From assembly GCA_046155505.1 (NCBI GenBank), contig JBJXFK010000132.1, forward strand, positions 1-38,532: a DNA stretch of 38,532 nucleotides, written 5' to 3'. Below the pieces are notes generated by a model that made no database searches, was not told where the DNA came from, and was given only the letters and a program-made list of their open reading frames with translations. The first letter of the stretch is position 1. Each line of letters opens with the position of its first letter. Positions 1 to 8,308 of the stretch are shown piece by piece. The stretch comes from JBJXFK01 sp046155505. Its GTDB lineage: Bacteria > Planctomycetota > Phycisphaerae > UBA1845 > Fen-1342. The position numbers were made by a program, and so were the translations under genes.

Positions 1-587
1 AAGCGCGGATCGCAGGCGGTGCTCTCGCTTCGCACGGCGTGGCTCAACGGCGACTGGGACGGCGTCTGGGCCGCAAAGCCGCTGGCAGCGGCGTGAAAAG
101 CACCCACAAACATGACGCCGACCCGCGGATCGCGACAGGGCGACCATCGATTGTCCGGATTGCCACAACAACCCCGACGTGCGCCAACTCGGCGGCAGCC
201 GCGCGAGCGACCCGCACGGCTCGCGTTTGCTGTTTCTGCTCGTCGATCACTATCGAACCGCCGATTTCACCGTCGAATCCGCGTCCAGTGATGCGCTGCC
301 CTATCGCTGCCACGACCGCGGTTCGATCCTCGCCGACGATAGCTTTCCGCTGCACCGCGTGCATGTTGCCCGCGGCAACACGCCATGCAGCGCCTGCCAC
401 GCGCCGCACGGCGTCAACGGCAGCGCGACGCAGCACAGCGACATGATCAACTTCGATCTGGCCATCGTCGGCGGGGGCACGGCGATTCGTCGACTCGGGG
501 CGCTTCGGTGGCAGTAGCACGCTGAACTGTCACGCCGTGGCAAACTCGAATTTCACGTATGGCCAAAGCGCAGCGCAGGGCAGGTAG
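1..587 (+). pseudogene. decayed multihaem cytochrome c (doubled CXXCH type) remnant
   Basis: No single frame is open, but pieces in different frames read like one periplasmic multihaem cytochrome. Around 116-135 frame 3 gives KHDADPR; from about 140 frame 2 gives CPDCHNN, a PHGS segment, a YRCHDR segment, CSACHAPHG (386-400) and INFDLAIV; from 477 frame 3 gives RFVDSGRFGG and TLNCH, ending at TAG 585-587. The frame changes at about 130-150 and again at a run of five G (473-477). From memory of the family, relatives have a cysteine before YRCH and one before TLNCH; here these are Pro (CCC at 299-301) and Ser (AGC at 516-518), so two haem sites look destroyed. Loss of ligands as well as frame argues for real decay rather than sequencing error. 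The 5' end lies outside the window. The family comparison is recalled, not searched. Confidence 0.65.
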
Positions 588-665
588 CGATCCCTGCGAT
601 CCATCATACGGATCGGTCGGGATCGGCGCTTGGGCCCAGACTTGTCGTCGGTTCGCGTTCGTTGT

Positions 666-1112
666 TTAGTGTGGATCTTTGATGCGCTGTAACGAGCGGC
701 ATTCGCCCTTGTCGGCGGCTTGCGTGGTCAGTAGCTCCGCCAGCGTGGTTCGCCCGAATTCCTGCTCAATCAGCGCGATCGCGCGATCCAGTCGGCTATG
801 CAGCGGGCAGAGCTTGAGGTGCGCCGGATTGCCGAGCGGGCATTTCTTGATCCGCGCGATCGGATCAACCGCGCTGATCACGTCGAGCAGCGAGATTTGC
901 TGTGCCGGACGGGCGAGTGAGAATCCGCCGCTCGGACCGCGCTGTGAACGAATCAACTCGCCGACGACCAGGTCGCGCAGGATTTTGGACAGGTAGCCGT
1001 GCGGGATTTTTGTGCGTTTGGCGATGGTCCCGCTGTTCACCGCGCAATCCGGGTCGAGCGCGGCCAGGTGTACCATCGCCCGCAATGCGTATTCGGTGGT
1101 CTGAGACAACAT
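666..1112 (-). CDS. Rrf2-family transcriptional regulator, probably Fe-S sensing
   Basis: A 148-residue protein starting MLSQTTEYALRAM, the classic N-terminus of Rrf2 regulators (NsrR, IscR, RirA, BadM). An N-terminal winged helix-turn-helix is followed by IPHGYLSKILRDL (recognition helix region) and RGPSGGFSLAR (wing). A cysteine cluster, KKC-PLGNPAHLKL-C-PLH, sits where family members bind an Fe-S cluster, with another Cys near the C-terminus. ATG at 1112 is chosen because the N-terminus then matches the family; an AGGAG lies 11 nt upstream. A GTG at 1124 overlaps that site and is less likely. It is the last gene of the minus-strand nos cluster, 140 nt after the cupin, so it probably controls N2O reduction in response to NO, redox or iron-sulfur status. 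That role is inferred from context. A possible operator is at 9237-9260. Confidence 0.93.
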   Translation of the reverse strand: MLSQTTEYALRAMVHLAALDPDCAVNSGTIAKRTKIPHGYLSKILRDLVVGELIRSQRGPSGGFSLARPAQQISLLDVISAVDPIARIKKCPLGNPAHLKLCPLHSRLDRAIALIEQEFGRTTLAELLTTQAADKGECRSLQRIKDPH

Positions 1113-1252
1113 GACGCGCTGCACTCCTGTCGGTCACGCCGTGCATGCGGCGCGTGGGGCATCTTATAGTCGGCTGCGCCACATCCGGCGACCCCACGTA
1201 TCGGCGCGCCGACTTGCGGCCAGACACTGCGCCGCGGCAATTGCCACATCTC

Positions 1253-1633
1253 CTATTCGCTCGGTTTGACCGGCGCATGCGAACCGCCGCAACACACTCG
1301 CTGTCGCACCATTGTGAGTAAGAAACGCGCGGGCGTATCGGCTCGAAGCGCGTGCGGTGCGTCCGGCGGCATCGACAGCCAGTCGCCCGCGTCGAGGCGA
1401 TACTCATTGCCGCCGACCGCGATGCGCAACCCGCCCGCGAGCACTTGCACGATCGCCAGAAACGGCGAGCGGTGCTCGCTGATCTCCTGTGCGGCATCCA
1501 TGCAGAACAGTACCTGTCGAAAATCCGGCGTCGCGATCAGCTTGCGGCTCGATGTTCCGGCCGGGACCGACGCGAGCAACTGATCGAGCTGAAAGCGGCT
1601 TACGGCCTCGATTGACACGGGTGCGCTTGCCAT
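1253..1633 (-). CDS. cupin-domain protein linked to the nos operon
   Basis: A 126-residue protein with a single cupin fold: the segments QVLAGGLRIAVGGNEYRLDAG and GDWLSMPPDAPHAL correspond to cupin motifs 1 and 2. The usual metal-binding histidines are only partly present (H in PPDAPHAL), so metal binding is uncertain. It starts at ATG 1633, with GGAGA about 8-10 nt upstream, 40 nt after nosL, and is probably co-transcribed with the nos genes. Small cupins next to redox regulators often act as sensors or storage proteins, but no specific role can be claimed. The C-terminus has a CC pair (RVCCGG). Confidence 0.8.
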   Translation of the reverse strand: MASAPVSIEAVSRFQLDQLLASVPAGTSSRKLIATPDFRQVLFCMDAAQEISEHRSPFLAIVQVLAGGLRIAVGGNEYRLDAGDWLSMPPDAPHALRADTPARFLLTMVRQRVCCGGSHAPVKPSE

Positions 1634-1673
1634 TGCACGTTTCTCCAGATCATGTTCTTCAATATTTCAGCGT

Positions 1674-2189
1674 TCACTCGCCTGGGCGACTGGAGGTCGA
1701 TCGTCGTGCTTGCATCCATGCGCGGCGTGCGTCGGCCAACGCCTCGTAGTTCAGGATCGATCCGCCGTACTGCGCCTGCGAGGCTCCCGCCGCGCTGCGC
1801 GCCGCATAGCCCACCATTCCAGACGCCATCGGCGTGATGAGCTTGTCTGCGGGGGCCGACAGGAACGTCGCGGTCGCGGCGTCGATCCACGCGCGCGTGT
1901 CGTGGTCGCGGGCAAAGCGCTCGATCACACGCGCCGCATCGAGTCCCCCTCGTTCAACGTCGAGCATGCAGCCGAGGTCGTCAAACAGCAGGTGTTCGCG
2001 CCGACCGTCGCGTTCGATCAGCAGCGCGGCGGCGCAGCGATCCTCGCTGATGATCATGCCGCACTCATGACATTGGTCGCGCCCGAGTCGCAGTTGCGGC
2101 GGGCCGACCAGCGGCTTGTTCTCGCACGCGATGAGCAGCAAGGAAGTCAGCGATAACAGCAGGCTTGCGAACCAGCCGACACGTCTCAT
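1674..2189 (-). CDS. nosL: NosL, copper-binding lipoprotein for nitrous oxide reductase
   Basis: A 171-residue outer or periplasmic lipoprotein. A hydrophobic N-terminus ends in the lipobox LLIAC, with the lipidated cysteine at residue 22. The NosL hallmark CHECGM follows shortly after, then the body of the NosL/DUF-like fold (LLFDDLGCMLD, SAPADKLITPMASGMVGYA). NosL delivers copper to apo-NosZ for assembly of the CuZ site (known for the family). The start ATG (2187-2189) overlaps the nosY stop as ATGA, which indicates translational coupling. The gene is the last of the core nosDFYL maturation set here, followed by the cupin gene. Confidence 0.93.
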   Translation of the reverse strand: MRRVGWFASLLLSLTSLLLIACENKPLVGPPQLRLGRDQCHECGMIISEDRCAAALLIERDGRREHLLFDDLGCMLDVERGGLDAARVIERFARDHDTRAWIDAATATFLSAPADKLITPMASGMVGYAARSAAGASQAQYGGSILNYEALADARRAWMQARRSTSSRPGE

Positions 2190-3064
2190 AGCGGCGACCT
2201 CCGCGAGAGTGCAACGCTCGCGCCGATCAGCGGCAGCACGATCCACACGAGGATGCAGGCCGTGAAAATCGCGTGCAGACGAGTGCCATACTCCTCGGTC
2301 GCGTAAAGCCCGGCCGGGCCGAGCACGTCGAGACTGGCGTCGATCACGTGCAGCGACCACATCTTGAAAACCTGGAGCGGATTCAGAAGCGACAGTCGAA
2401 AGAGCGTCTCGATCCGCATGCGCAGTGCGATCGCGCCGGCCATGAGCGCCAGGTCGGTCACAAATACCAGGCTTAGCCAAACGAAAATCGCCGTGCCGAC
2501 TGCGACCGACGCCTTTCGCGCCAACGTGGAGATCAGCAGGCCCAGACTGAGCATCGCCAGCGCGAGGAGAAATGAGAGTCCGCACAGCCAGAGAATGCTC
2601 GCGGGGCTGGTGCGCAAACCCTTGACTGCAAGCACCAGCGAGCACGCGCCGAGGCCGAGCGAGAGACAGGCCAGCAGCGCGCCGGACAACCCAAAGTACT
2701 TGCCGAGCAGCAATTCAAACCGTGCGACGGGATGCGCCAACAGGTAGGGCAACATGCCGCGCTCGCGATCGGAAGCGATCGACGCAGCTCCCGAAGTTAG
2801 CGCCATCAACGGCACCACCAGCAGCACGAGGTTGATCAACCCCGCGGTTGTGCGGCCATACCCCGAGAGCCCCGATCCACCCGCGCCCGCCGCCGAAACG
2901 AACGAGACCGCCAGGCCCAGCCCGGCGAAGGCCAGCGTGTAGAGCGCAAACCAGCGGCTGCAAATCGCATCGCGCAGCTCTCTTCGCGCGATGGTCAGCA
3001 CGTTCGAACCGACACCCGGCGGGCGGCGCACGACCATGTCGGCGATCGCATAAGCGGTAGTCAT
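2186..3064 (-). CDS. nosY: NosY, membrane permease of the NosDFY ABC system
   Basis: A 292-residue integral membrane protein of the ABC-2 permease type with about six hydrophobic helices: a cytosolic N-terminus (NVLTIARRELRDAICSRWF), then helices such as LYTLAFAGLGLAVSFVSAAG, LINLVLLVVPLMALTSGAAS, and a last one near IFTACILVWIVLPLIGASV. The segment SDRERGMLPYLLAHPV is typical of NosY and Cu-processing ABC-2 permeases. With NosF and NosD it forms the complex needed to mature NosZ, probably moving a sulfur or copper species. The ATG (3062-3064) overlaps the nosF stop and its own stop overlaps the nosL start, both as ATGA, so the three are translated in a chain. Confidence 0.93.
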   Translation of the reverse strand: MTTAYAIADMVVRRPPGVGSNVLTIARRELRDAICSRWFALYTLAFAGLGLAVSFVSAAGAGGSGLSGYGRTTAGLINLVLLVVPLMALTSGAASIASDRERGMLPYLLAHPVARFELLLGKYFGLSGALLACLSLGLGACSLVLAVKGLRTSPASILWLCGLSFLLALAMLSLGLLISTLARKASVAVGTAIFVWLSLVFVTDLALMAGAIALRMRIETLFRLSLLNPLQVFKMWSLHVIDASLDVLGPAGLYATEEYGTRLHAIFTACILVWIVLPLIGASVALSRRSPL

Positions 3065-3969
3065 TGCGACTCTCCCGGCAAACTCTCGTCCAATGCGGCG
3101 GCGCGCGGCGCGCTGATCAACTCAAAGTCCTGCACCGCGATGCGAGCATCGGCGAGCACGCGAAACGGTGCGGCTTTTTGCTCGGGGAGCACCGGAACGA
3201 TGACGCCAACACCGTTGAGCCGCGGGTTGAATCCGCCTGCGGCGAGCGAGTGCAGCGCCCGCTGGCGCACGTCGGCCGCGACGATCAAATGCAAGTGATC
3301 GCAATGCCCAATGCGTCCCAGGAAATCTGCGCACGTGCTCCACGCCGTTAGCCGACCTCGTTCGAGCTGCGCGACGTGCTGCGCCAGAGAAGCCACTTCA
3401 TCGAGTCGATGCGACGCGAAAAGCAGCGTGCGGCCTGAACCGGCGAGTCGTTCGAGCAGCCCGACGAACTCCTCGCGCCCGACGGCATCGAGGCTGGCAG
3501 TCACTTCGTCGAGCAGCAGCACCGGCGGCTCGCCGAGTAGCGCGATCGCCAGCGCAAGACGTTGTTTCATTCCGCCCGACAGCTCGCGAATGCGTTTTCG
3601 TCCGTGCCCATCGAGGCCGACGCGTTCGAGCGTGGCACCGACGTCGATCCGCCACAGCGCCTTGAGCCGCGCGAAGAACAAGATGGCCTCTTCGACGCCG
3701 AGATCGTCGTAGAAACCAATCTCCTGCGGGACATAGCCGATGAGCTGCCGTGCGGCTTTACCGGCGCGGTGTACGTCGCATCCGCCCACCTGAATTCGCC
3801 CGCGAAAGCGCAGCAGGCCGAGTACACAACGCAGCAGCGTCGTTTTGCCCGCACCGTTCGTACCCCAGAGCGCAACGCTGTCGCCGCGCGCGATGGTGAG
3901 CGACACGTCGTCGACCGCGGTCGCGCGGCCGAATCGCTTGGAGACCGATTCAATCGTGATCACAGTCAT
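3061..3969 (-). CDS. nosF: NosF, ATPase of the NosDFY ABC system
   Basis: A 302-residue ABC ATPase: VITIESVSKRFG at the start, Walker A GTNGAGKTT, Q-loop region YVPQEIGFYDDL, signature LSGGMKQRLALA, Walker B VLLLDEVTASLD and H-loop ASHRLDE. The C-terminal third is a less conserved extension, as in NosF of other species. It energises NosY/NosD during NosZ maturation. Start choice: ATG 3969 overlaps the nosD stop (ATGA), matching the other junctions, but GGGGAGG (3970-3976) lies directly against it. A GTG at 3963 is 6 nt from that Shine-Dalgarno site and may be the true start, giving a protein two residues shorter. An upstream ATG at 3978 is too far into nosD to be favoured. Confidence 0.94.
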   Translation of the reverse strand: MTVITIESVSKRFGRATAVDDVSLTIARGDSVALWGTNGAGKTTLLRCVLGLLRFRGRIQVGGCDVHRAGKAARQLIGYVPQEIGFYDDLGVEEAILFFARLKALWRIDVGATLERVGLDGHGRKRIRELSGGMKQRLALAIALLGEPPVLLLDEVTASLDAVGREEFVGLLERLAGSGRTLLFASHRLDEVASLAQHVAQLERGRLTAWSTCADFLGRIGHCDHLHLIVAADVRQRALHSLAAGGFNPRLNGVGVIVPVLPEQKAAPFRVLADARIAVQDFELISAPRAAALDESLPGESQ

Positions 3970-5393
3970 CCTCCCCATGATCGCAGCGGCGCGGCGGTGC
4001 GCAGCGACGGAATCGCCAGCGACGCACTGCAACCGATGAGAAGCATGCCGCACAGCATGAGCCCTGCACGATTCGGCGCTTCGCTCGCAAGCTGTGGCGG
4101 CAAGGGTCGCGGCCGCATCAGCGGCACTTCATCGGTGAATTTGGGTTCGGGCCGAATTGCCGGCACGGCCCGACCGACGAACTCGATCGCCTGCTGTGCG
4201 GGGCTGAACAGGAACAGTCGCAACTGCGGTCGCCGATCGAGCAGGTTTTCGAACAGCGTATAGGACTCGTGCACAAAATCGCCGATGCCGTCGCCGTTCT
4301 GGTCATAGCCGGTATAGTCGCTCCAGAAATTACCGCGATCGCCTTTCCAGAATTGATTGGCCCCCAGCGCGCCGCGGCCCGCGACGACGACGCTGTCGAT
4401 GTTGTCGATGAAGTTGTTGTCGGTAAGCTCATTGCCGCGCGCCGACGGCAGAAACGTGATACCGACATCGTTGTACGCGATGGTGTTCTCGCTGAATTCG
4501 CCGGGCTGCTTCAGTGTGAAAGGCGACCCGTCGATGTACACGCCCGATCGATTGCCGATGATCAGATTGCCGCGCACGCTGAACTGATCGGTCTCTTTTA
4601 GGCCGATGCCATAGCCGCTTGGCCCGCGATTGCGAACCAGCCGGTTGCCAAGCAGCTCGACGCCGGTGCTGTACATCAGGTAGATGCCGACCGAGTTGCC
4701 GGTCAGCGTGTTGCCTTCGATCCGCACCTTGTCGCTGAACATCAAGTGCAGCCCGTAGCGGCAATCGAACGCCGTGTTGTCGCGCACCACCACATCGGCG
4801 GAGTACCAGAGAATCGCATCGCGTCCGTCGTGAATGGTGTTGCGTTCGATCAACGCCCGGTCGGCACGCCACAGCCGCAACCCGTCGCCGCGGCGCGCGA
4901 TGTCGAGCTTCTTTCCACCAACACGATTGCCGACGATGCGGCTATCGGGTGCATCGCGCAGGTCGATGCCGAACAGGATGTCGTCGAGTGTGTTCTCGGC
5001 GATCGTCGCCCGCGGTGCGAGCACACGGACGGCGCAGTTTTCCTGATCCAGGTCGATGCCCGTATTGCGAATGGTGAATCCCTGAAGCGTCACGTCGGGT
5101 GCGGTGATTTCGATGATGTCGCCGCTGCCGCCGCCGTCAATGATCGCGCGGCCTTGTGCGATGAGCCGTAGCGGCTTGTCGATTCGTAGGTGCTCGGCAT
5201 ACGTGCCGGGCGGGATCGTCACCGTGTCGCCCGCTTGGGCCGCGAAAACGCGCCGACCGATTTCGCCGATCGGCATCGACGCGGCCGGCCGAGCGACCGG
5301 TGGCGGAGCCGCGTGCTCCCTGTCTGGTTGCTGCGCGAGCGCGCACGAGGCGGCGAGCAGCACGATCGTGCAGGAGCGACACAGCCGTTTCAC
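3966..5393 (-). CDS. nosD: NosD, periplasmic beta-helix NosZ maturation protein
   Basis: A 475-residue protein with a Sec signal peptide (KRLCRSCTIVLLAASCALAQ) and a right-handed parallel beta-helix of the CASH/NosD type. Repeats of the form N-T-I-x-D and G-N-R/T-L occur throughout (ENTLDDILFGIDLRDAP, GNTLTGNSVGIYLMYS, GNLIIGNRSGVYIDGS). The C-terminus has a hydrophobic helix (AGLMLCGMLLIGCSASLAI) that may anchor it in the membrane, an addition to the simple periplasmic form. GTG at 5391-5393 is the chosen start: it overlaps the upstream stop as GTGA, has GGAG 7 nt upstream and opens directly on the signal peptide. NosD works with NosF and NosY in maturation of the copper sites of NosZ. Confidence 0.94.
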   Translation of the reverse strand: MKRLCRSCTIVLLAASCALAQQPDREHAAPPPVARPAASMPIGEIGRRVFAAQAGDTVTIPPGTYAEHLRIDKPLRLIAQGRAIIDGGGSGDIIEITAPDVTLQGFTIRNTGIDLDQENCAVRVLAPRATIAENTLDDILFGIDLRDAPDSRIVGNRVGGKKLDIARRGDGLRLWRADRALIERNTIHDGRDAILWYSADVVVRDNTAFDCRYGLHLMFSDKVRIEGNTLTGNSVGIYLMYSTGVELLGNRLVRNRGPSGYGIGLKETDQFSVRGNLIIGNRSGVYIDGSPFTLKQPGEFSENTIAYNDVGITFLPSARGNELTDNNFIDNIDSVVVAGRGALGANQFWKGDRGNFWSDYTGYDQNGDGIGDFVHESYTLFENLLDRRPQLRLFLFSPAQQAIEFVGRAVPAIRPEPKFTDEVPLMRPRPLPPQLASEAPNRAGLMLCGMLLIGCSASLAIPSLRTAAPLRSWGG

Positions 5394-6061
5394 AATTGCG
5401 CTCCTTCGCTCGGCTGATTCCGCAGCATCAACGGTCGATACGCCCTGCGGTGGAAGTAGAAACCGATCACCACCAAGCCCGCGCACGCCACGGCGAGCCA
5501 ATAACCGGTGCCGAGTTCGGCGAAGGTCTTGAACTGACCAATGCCGCCCTCGCCAATCACCGTGGGCACAAACGGCTTCACCGACGCCGAGAGCGGCGCG
5601 TCTGGACTTAAGTTCAGACCGAATGTCTTCATCCAGTAGTGCAGATCGACGATGAAGCCGATCGGAAAGCTGATCGCGGGAATCGCGAGCAGCACCGCCC
5701 ACTTGCTGTGCACGAATGCCGCACCTTCCACGAGCATAAACATGGCGATGATCATCCAGACCGACGCGGTGCGCTCGAAAGCGGCCGCCTCGCCGAGCGG
5801 GCGCATCCCGATGTAGTGATTGAGGCCGTCGATTTCGCGCACGTCGCCGGCGAGGTTGTTGACGAACGCGGTCAGGAACAACCCATCGGGGTACTGGGGC
5901 GCGACGAGTTCCATGTGCCAGTATGGAAGAAAGATCGACACCAGCAGCATGACCCGCGCTGCCATGAAAATCAGCGTCGGCGTCAGATAGCGAGCGCGGT
6001 GGGCACGCAGCTCGCTCTCCGGCACGCGCGGACCGATCAAGGTGTTCAGAAAACCGGACAT
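5390..6061 (-). CDS. nosB: NosB-position integral membrane protein
   Basis: A 223-residue membrane protein with about four transmembrane helices, seen near TLIFMAARVMLLVSIFLPYW, VWMIIAMFMLVEGAAFV, WAVLLAIPAISFPIGFIV and YWLAVACAGLVVIGFYF. The region between helices carries histidines (HMEL, LNHYIGM, HYWMKTFG). It lies between nosZ and nosD, where clade II nos clusters (for example Wolinella) encode the membrane protein NosB; the symbol rests on this position and size, not on a recognised motif. Function is unknown; it may link quinol or cytochrome electron flow or help maturation. ATG 6061 has a GGAG about 8 nt upstream. Its stop overlaps the nosD GTG start. The short gap from nosZ contains two stem-loops. 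Confidence 0.75.
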   Translation of the reverse strand: MSGFLNTLIGPRVPESELRAHRARYLTPTLIFMAARVMLLVSIFLPYWHMELVAPQYPDGLFLTAFVNNLAGDVREIDGLNHYIGMRPLGEAAAFERTASVWMIIAMFMLVEGAAFVHSKWAVLLAIPAISFPIGFIVDLHYWMKTFGLNLSPDAPLSASVKPFVPTVIGEGGIGQFKTFAELGTGYWLAVACAGLVVIGFYFHRRAYRPLMLRNQPSEGAQL

Positions 6062-6082
6062 CGGAGTCTCCGTTTCGTCCGA

Positions 6083-6140
6083 CTCCCCGCTCGATGCGAT
6101 CGGGGAGCAAGACGCCCGCCGCGGTGTGAGCCGCGGCGGG
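6083..6140 (-). promoter_or_regulatory. two stem-loops between nosZ and nosB
   Basis: Two hairpins lie in the 89-nt gap. One has a 7-bp stem (6083-6089 with 6101-6107, 11-nt loop); the other is a perfect 10-bp GC-only stem (6115-6124 with 6131-6140, 6-nt loop). Neither is followed by a T-run on the minus strand, so full rho-independent termination is unlikely. They may protect the nosZ message from 3' decay or partly attenuate transcription so that NosZ is made in excess of its maturation proteins. Confidence 0.5.
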
Positions 6141-6150
6141 GTGTGAACAA

Positions 6151-8253
6151 CTATTTCGAACCGTCCGCAGAGCTGCCCGCGGCGGACGCCGCGGTCTTGG
6201 GTTTCACATGCAGATAGCCCATCATTTCCAGATGCAGTGCCGAGCAGAACTCGGTGCAATAAAACGGGTATGTCCCGGGTTTGTCGGCCACGAACTTGAA
6301 CTGCCCGTATTCGCCGGGTTCCAGCGACAGGTTGATGTTGTACCCGCCGATGCAGAAGCCGTGCGTCGCGTCCTGCGCGGTCTCGACCGCCGTGATGCGC
6401 CACGTCACGCTATCGCCTTCCATGATCTCGACGTGTTCGGGCGTAAAGTGACTTCGCACGGCCGTCATGTTGATGACGACGTTGGCGCCGTCGCGCTTGA
6501 CGCCTTCCTGCCCCGGCTTCGGCGCTTCAGGATCGAGCTGCTGCGTGTGCGGATTCCAGCCGACCTGTGGATAGACCTTCCAGCTTTGCAGCTTGTCGGC
6601 TTTGATCATCTGGCAATAGTGCGGCTCGCCCACGCCGATCGGGCTGTCATAGATGACCGGCATGTTGGTGCCCGGTGCGAGGATGTCGAGAAGCTGGAAA
6701 TTCTGCGGAAGCAACGGCCCCGTCACCAGGAACCGATCGACCGACCACTTCGACATCGAGATCAGGTAATTGCCGTCTGGACTGACCGTGTCGCCCTCCG
6801 CTGAGCAGAGGTGGCCGATGTTGTACTGCACCGGCGTCTTCTGCACGAGCTTCCACGGCTGATCGTCGTTGAGCTTGTCATACTCGCCGCCCAGCGTCCA
6901 GCGTGCCACGGCAGAGTCGAGAAACAGCGACGTATAGGCATAGCCCTTATTGTCGAATTGCGTGTGCAGTGGGCCAAGGCCGAGTTCGACCTGTGCTTCT
7001 TTCACCGAATCAAAGTCGAGCACTGGCACGCCGAATTCGTCCTTGCCGGAGTACTTCTTTTCCGCGATCGCGGCTTTGATCTTGTCGATCGAGTAGACCG
7101 TGACATGCGGATCGAGCTTACCGGCGACGACCATGTATTGCCCGTTCGGCGTCACGTCGACGCCGTGCGGACTCTTCGGCTCGGGCGCGAAGTGCAGGAT
7201 GCCCTCGGCGACGCTCACGTCGAGCATCAGCACCGGGAAGTCGTTGATCTTCTTGGCCTTGCCAGCCTTGAAAGCGGCCTCGGCCTTCTTCCAATCGATG
7301 ATGTGCAAGTAATCCATGTCGCGCTTGCTCGCGCCTGCCTCAAACGGTGCGTCGCCGGCCTTGACCACGCCGGTCGCCATTTCGGCGTTGAACGAGTTGA
7401 TGAAGAAGAAGCCGTCGCTGGCCAACTTGCCTGCATCGGCCAGGTCCTGCCAATAGGGCGGCAACTCGAGCGCGAATGAATTCGCGACGTCGATTCGCCC
7501 TTTGGTGCGGTCGAACTTCCACATCGTGACCATGCCGCGATAGGACTTCTTGTACTCGGCGGGCGGGGCGTAGCCATAGCCGAGGACCGTCGCATATTGG
7601 CCACCTTCGATCACGTAATCCGTGTTCGGCGTGACGAACGCGGCACCGTGATCGCTGACGGTAAGCGGGTTCTTGACGATCTGCTTGGTTTCCCAGTCGC
7701 GCAGATCGATCACGCCGAGACGTGCGTTCGCCTTGTCGCCGATGAACAGGAACTGTCCGTCGTAGTCGCCGTTTGTCTCAGACAGCGCGGGATGGTGCGT
7801 GTCGCCCCACGCGACCAGCTTGCCGTTGATCTTCATCGATTCGATCACCGGATCGGCTTCACCGGCAAAGCCGTAGCCCTGCCACGATTCGGGAGTGAAC
7901 ACCGAGATCGACCGCAGCAAGCGCATGCTGGGCACGCCGATCGCGAAGATCTGGCCACTCTGCCCGCCGGAGGAGAACAGCACATAGTCGTCGTGTCGAC
8001 CGCTGGGCATAAACGTCTTGGCCGCCGCGAGCAGGTCATCCGCGTTGAGCTTGCGCTCGTTGGCGACTTTGGTCAGTTGCCCGACTTGTTCGGCGGTCAA
8101 CTCGACCGGCTTGGCCGCCTGCCCATCATTGCGCCGTCGCCGACCTTCTTGTTGAGCCGAAGCGTCGCTCGTGAAGGTGGTCAGGGACACGCCCGCCATC
8201 ACCAGTCCCGGCAGCAGCGCGCCGGGTCGTAACCAATTCACAAATTGCCTCAT
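6151..8253 (-). CDS. nosZ: NosZ, nitrous oxide reductase (clade II-like)
   Basis: A 700-residue periplasmic multicopper enzyme that reduces N2O to N2. The CuA site is complete: C666-TEF-C670-SAL-H674-LE-M677, with an upstream His in DATHGFC. Histidine motifs of the CuZ propeller are present (DTHHP at 151-155, VSDHGAAF, SPHGVD, GPLHTQFD, IGHLC, GEPHYC). The N-terminus (MRQFVNWLRPGALLPGLVMA) is a Sec-type signal with no twin-arginine motif; clade I enzymes use Tat, so this and the neighbours (nosB-like gene, c-type cytochrome, no nosR or nosX in view) point to clade II. The start ATG 8253 has GAGGAG 7 nt upstream. The residues after the signal (QQEGRRRRNDG) are an unusually basic linker. It is the second gene of the operon, 55 nt after the cytochrome gene. 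Confidence 0.97.
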   Translation of the reverse strand: MRQFVNWLRPGALLPGLVMAGVSLTTFTSDASAQQEGRRRRNDGQAAKPVELTAEQVGQLTKVANERKLNADDLLAAAKTFMPSGRHDDYVLFSSGGQSGQIFAIGVPSMRLLRSISVFTPESWQGYGFAGEADPVIESMKINGKLVAWGDTHHPALSETNGDYDGQFLFIGDKANARLGVIDLRDWETKQIVKNPLTVSDHGAAFVTPNTDYVIEGGQYATVLGYGYAPPAEYKKSYRGMVTMWKFDRTKGRIDVANSFALELPPYWQDLADAGKLASDGFFFINSFNAEMATGVVKAGDAPFEAGASKRDMDYLHIIDWKKAEAAFKAGKAKKINDFPVLMLDVSVAEGILHFAPEPKSPHGVDVTPNGQYMVVAGKLDPHVTVYSIDKIKAAIAEKKYSGKDEFGVPVLDFDSVKEAQVELGLGPLHTQFDNKGYAYTSLFLDSAVARWTLGGEYDKLNDDQPWKLVQKTPVQYNIGHLCSAEGDTVSPDGNYLISMSKWSVDRFLVTGPLLPQNFQLLDILAPGTNMPVIYDSPIGVGEPHYCQMIKADKLQSWKVYPQVGWNPHTQQLDPEAPKPGQEGVKRDGANVVINMTAVRSHFTPEHVEIMEGDSVTWRITAVETAQDATHGFCIGGYNINLSLEPGEYGQFKFVADKPGTYPFYCTEFCSALHLEMMGYLHVKPKTAASAAGSSADGSK

Positions 8254-8308
8254 TGCGAGTCTCCTCGAGATGTGCCCGGTTGCTCTCCTTGAGCGCCGGG
8301 CTGAGTTC

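Noticed and set aside
1..96. Short open frame ending at TGA 94-96 as the end of an intact upstream gene
   Set aside because: The piece has no recognisable domain and is followed at once by pieces of the decayed cytochrome; its status cannot be decided without the sequence to the left.
1160..1190. Independent promoter for the Rrf2 gene (TATAAG on the minus strand) with an NsrR-like half site
   Set aside because: Only a -10-like match with no convincing -35 and a single partial half site; not enough to call.
6083..6140. Rho-independent terminator after nosZ
   Set aside because: The hairpins lack a T-run on the minus strand and the downstream genes appear to depend on the same promoter, so full termination is unlikely.
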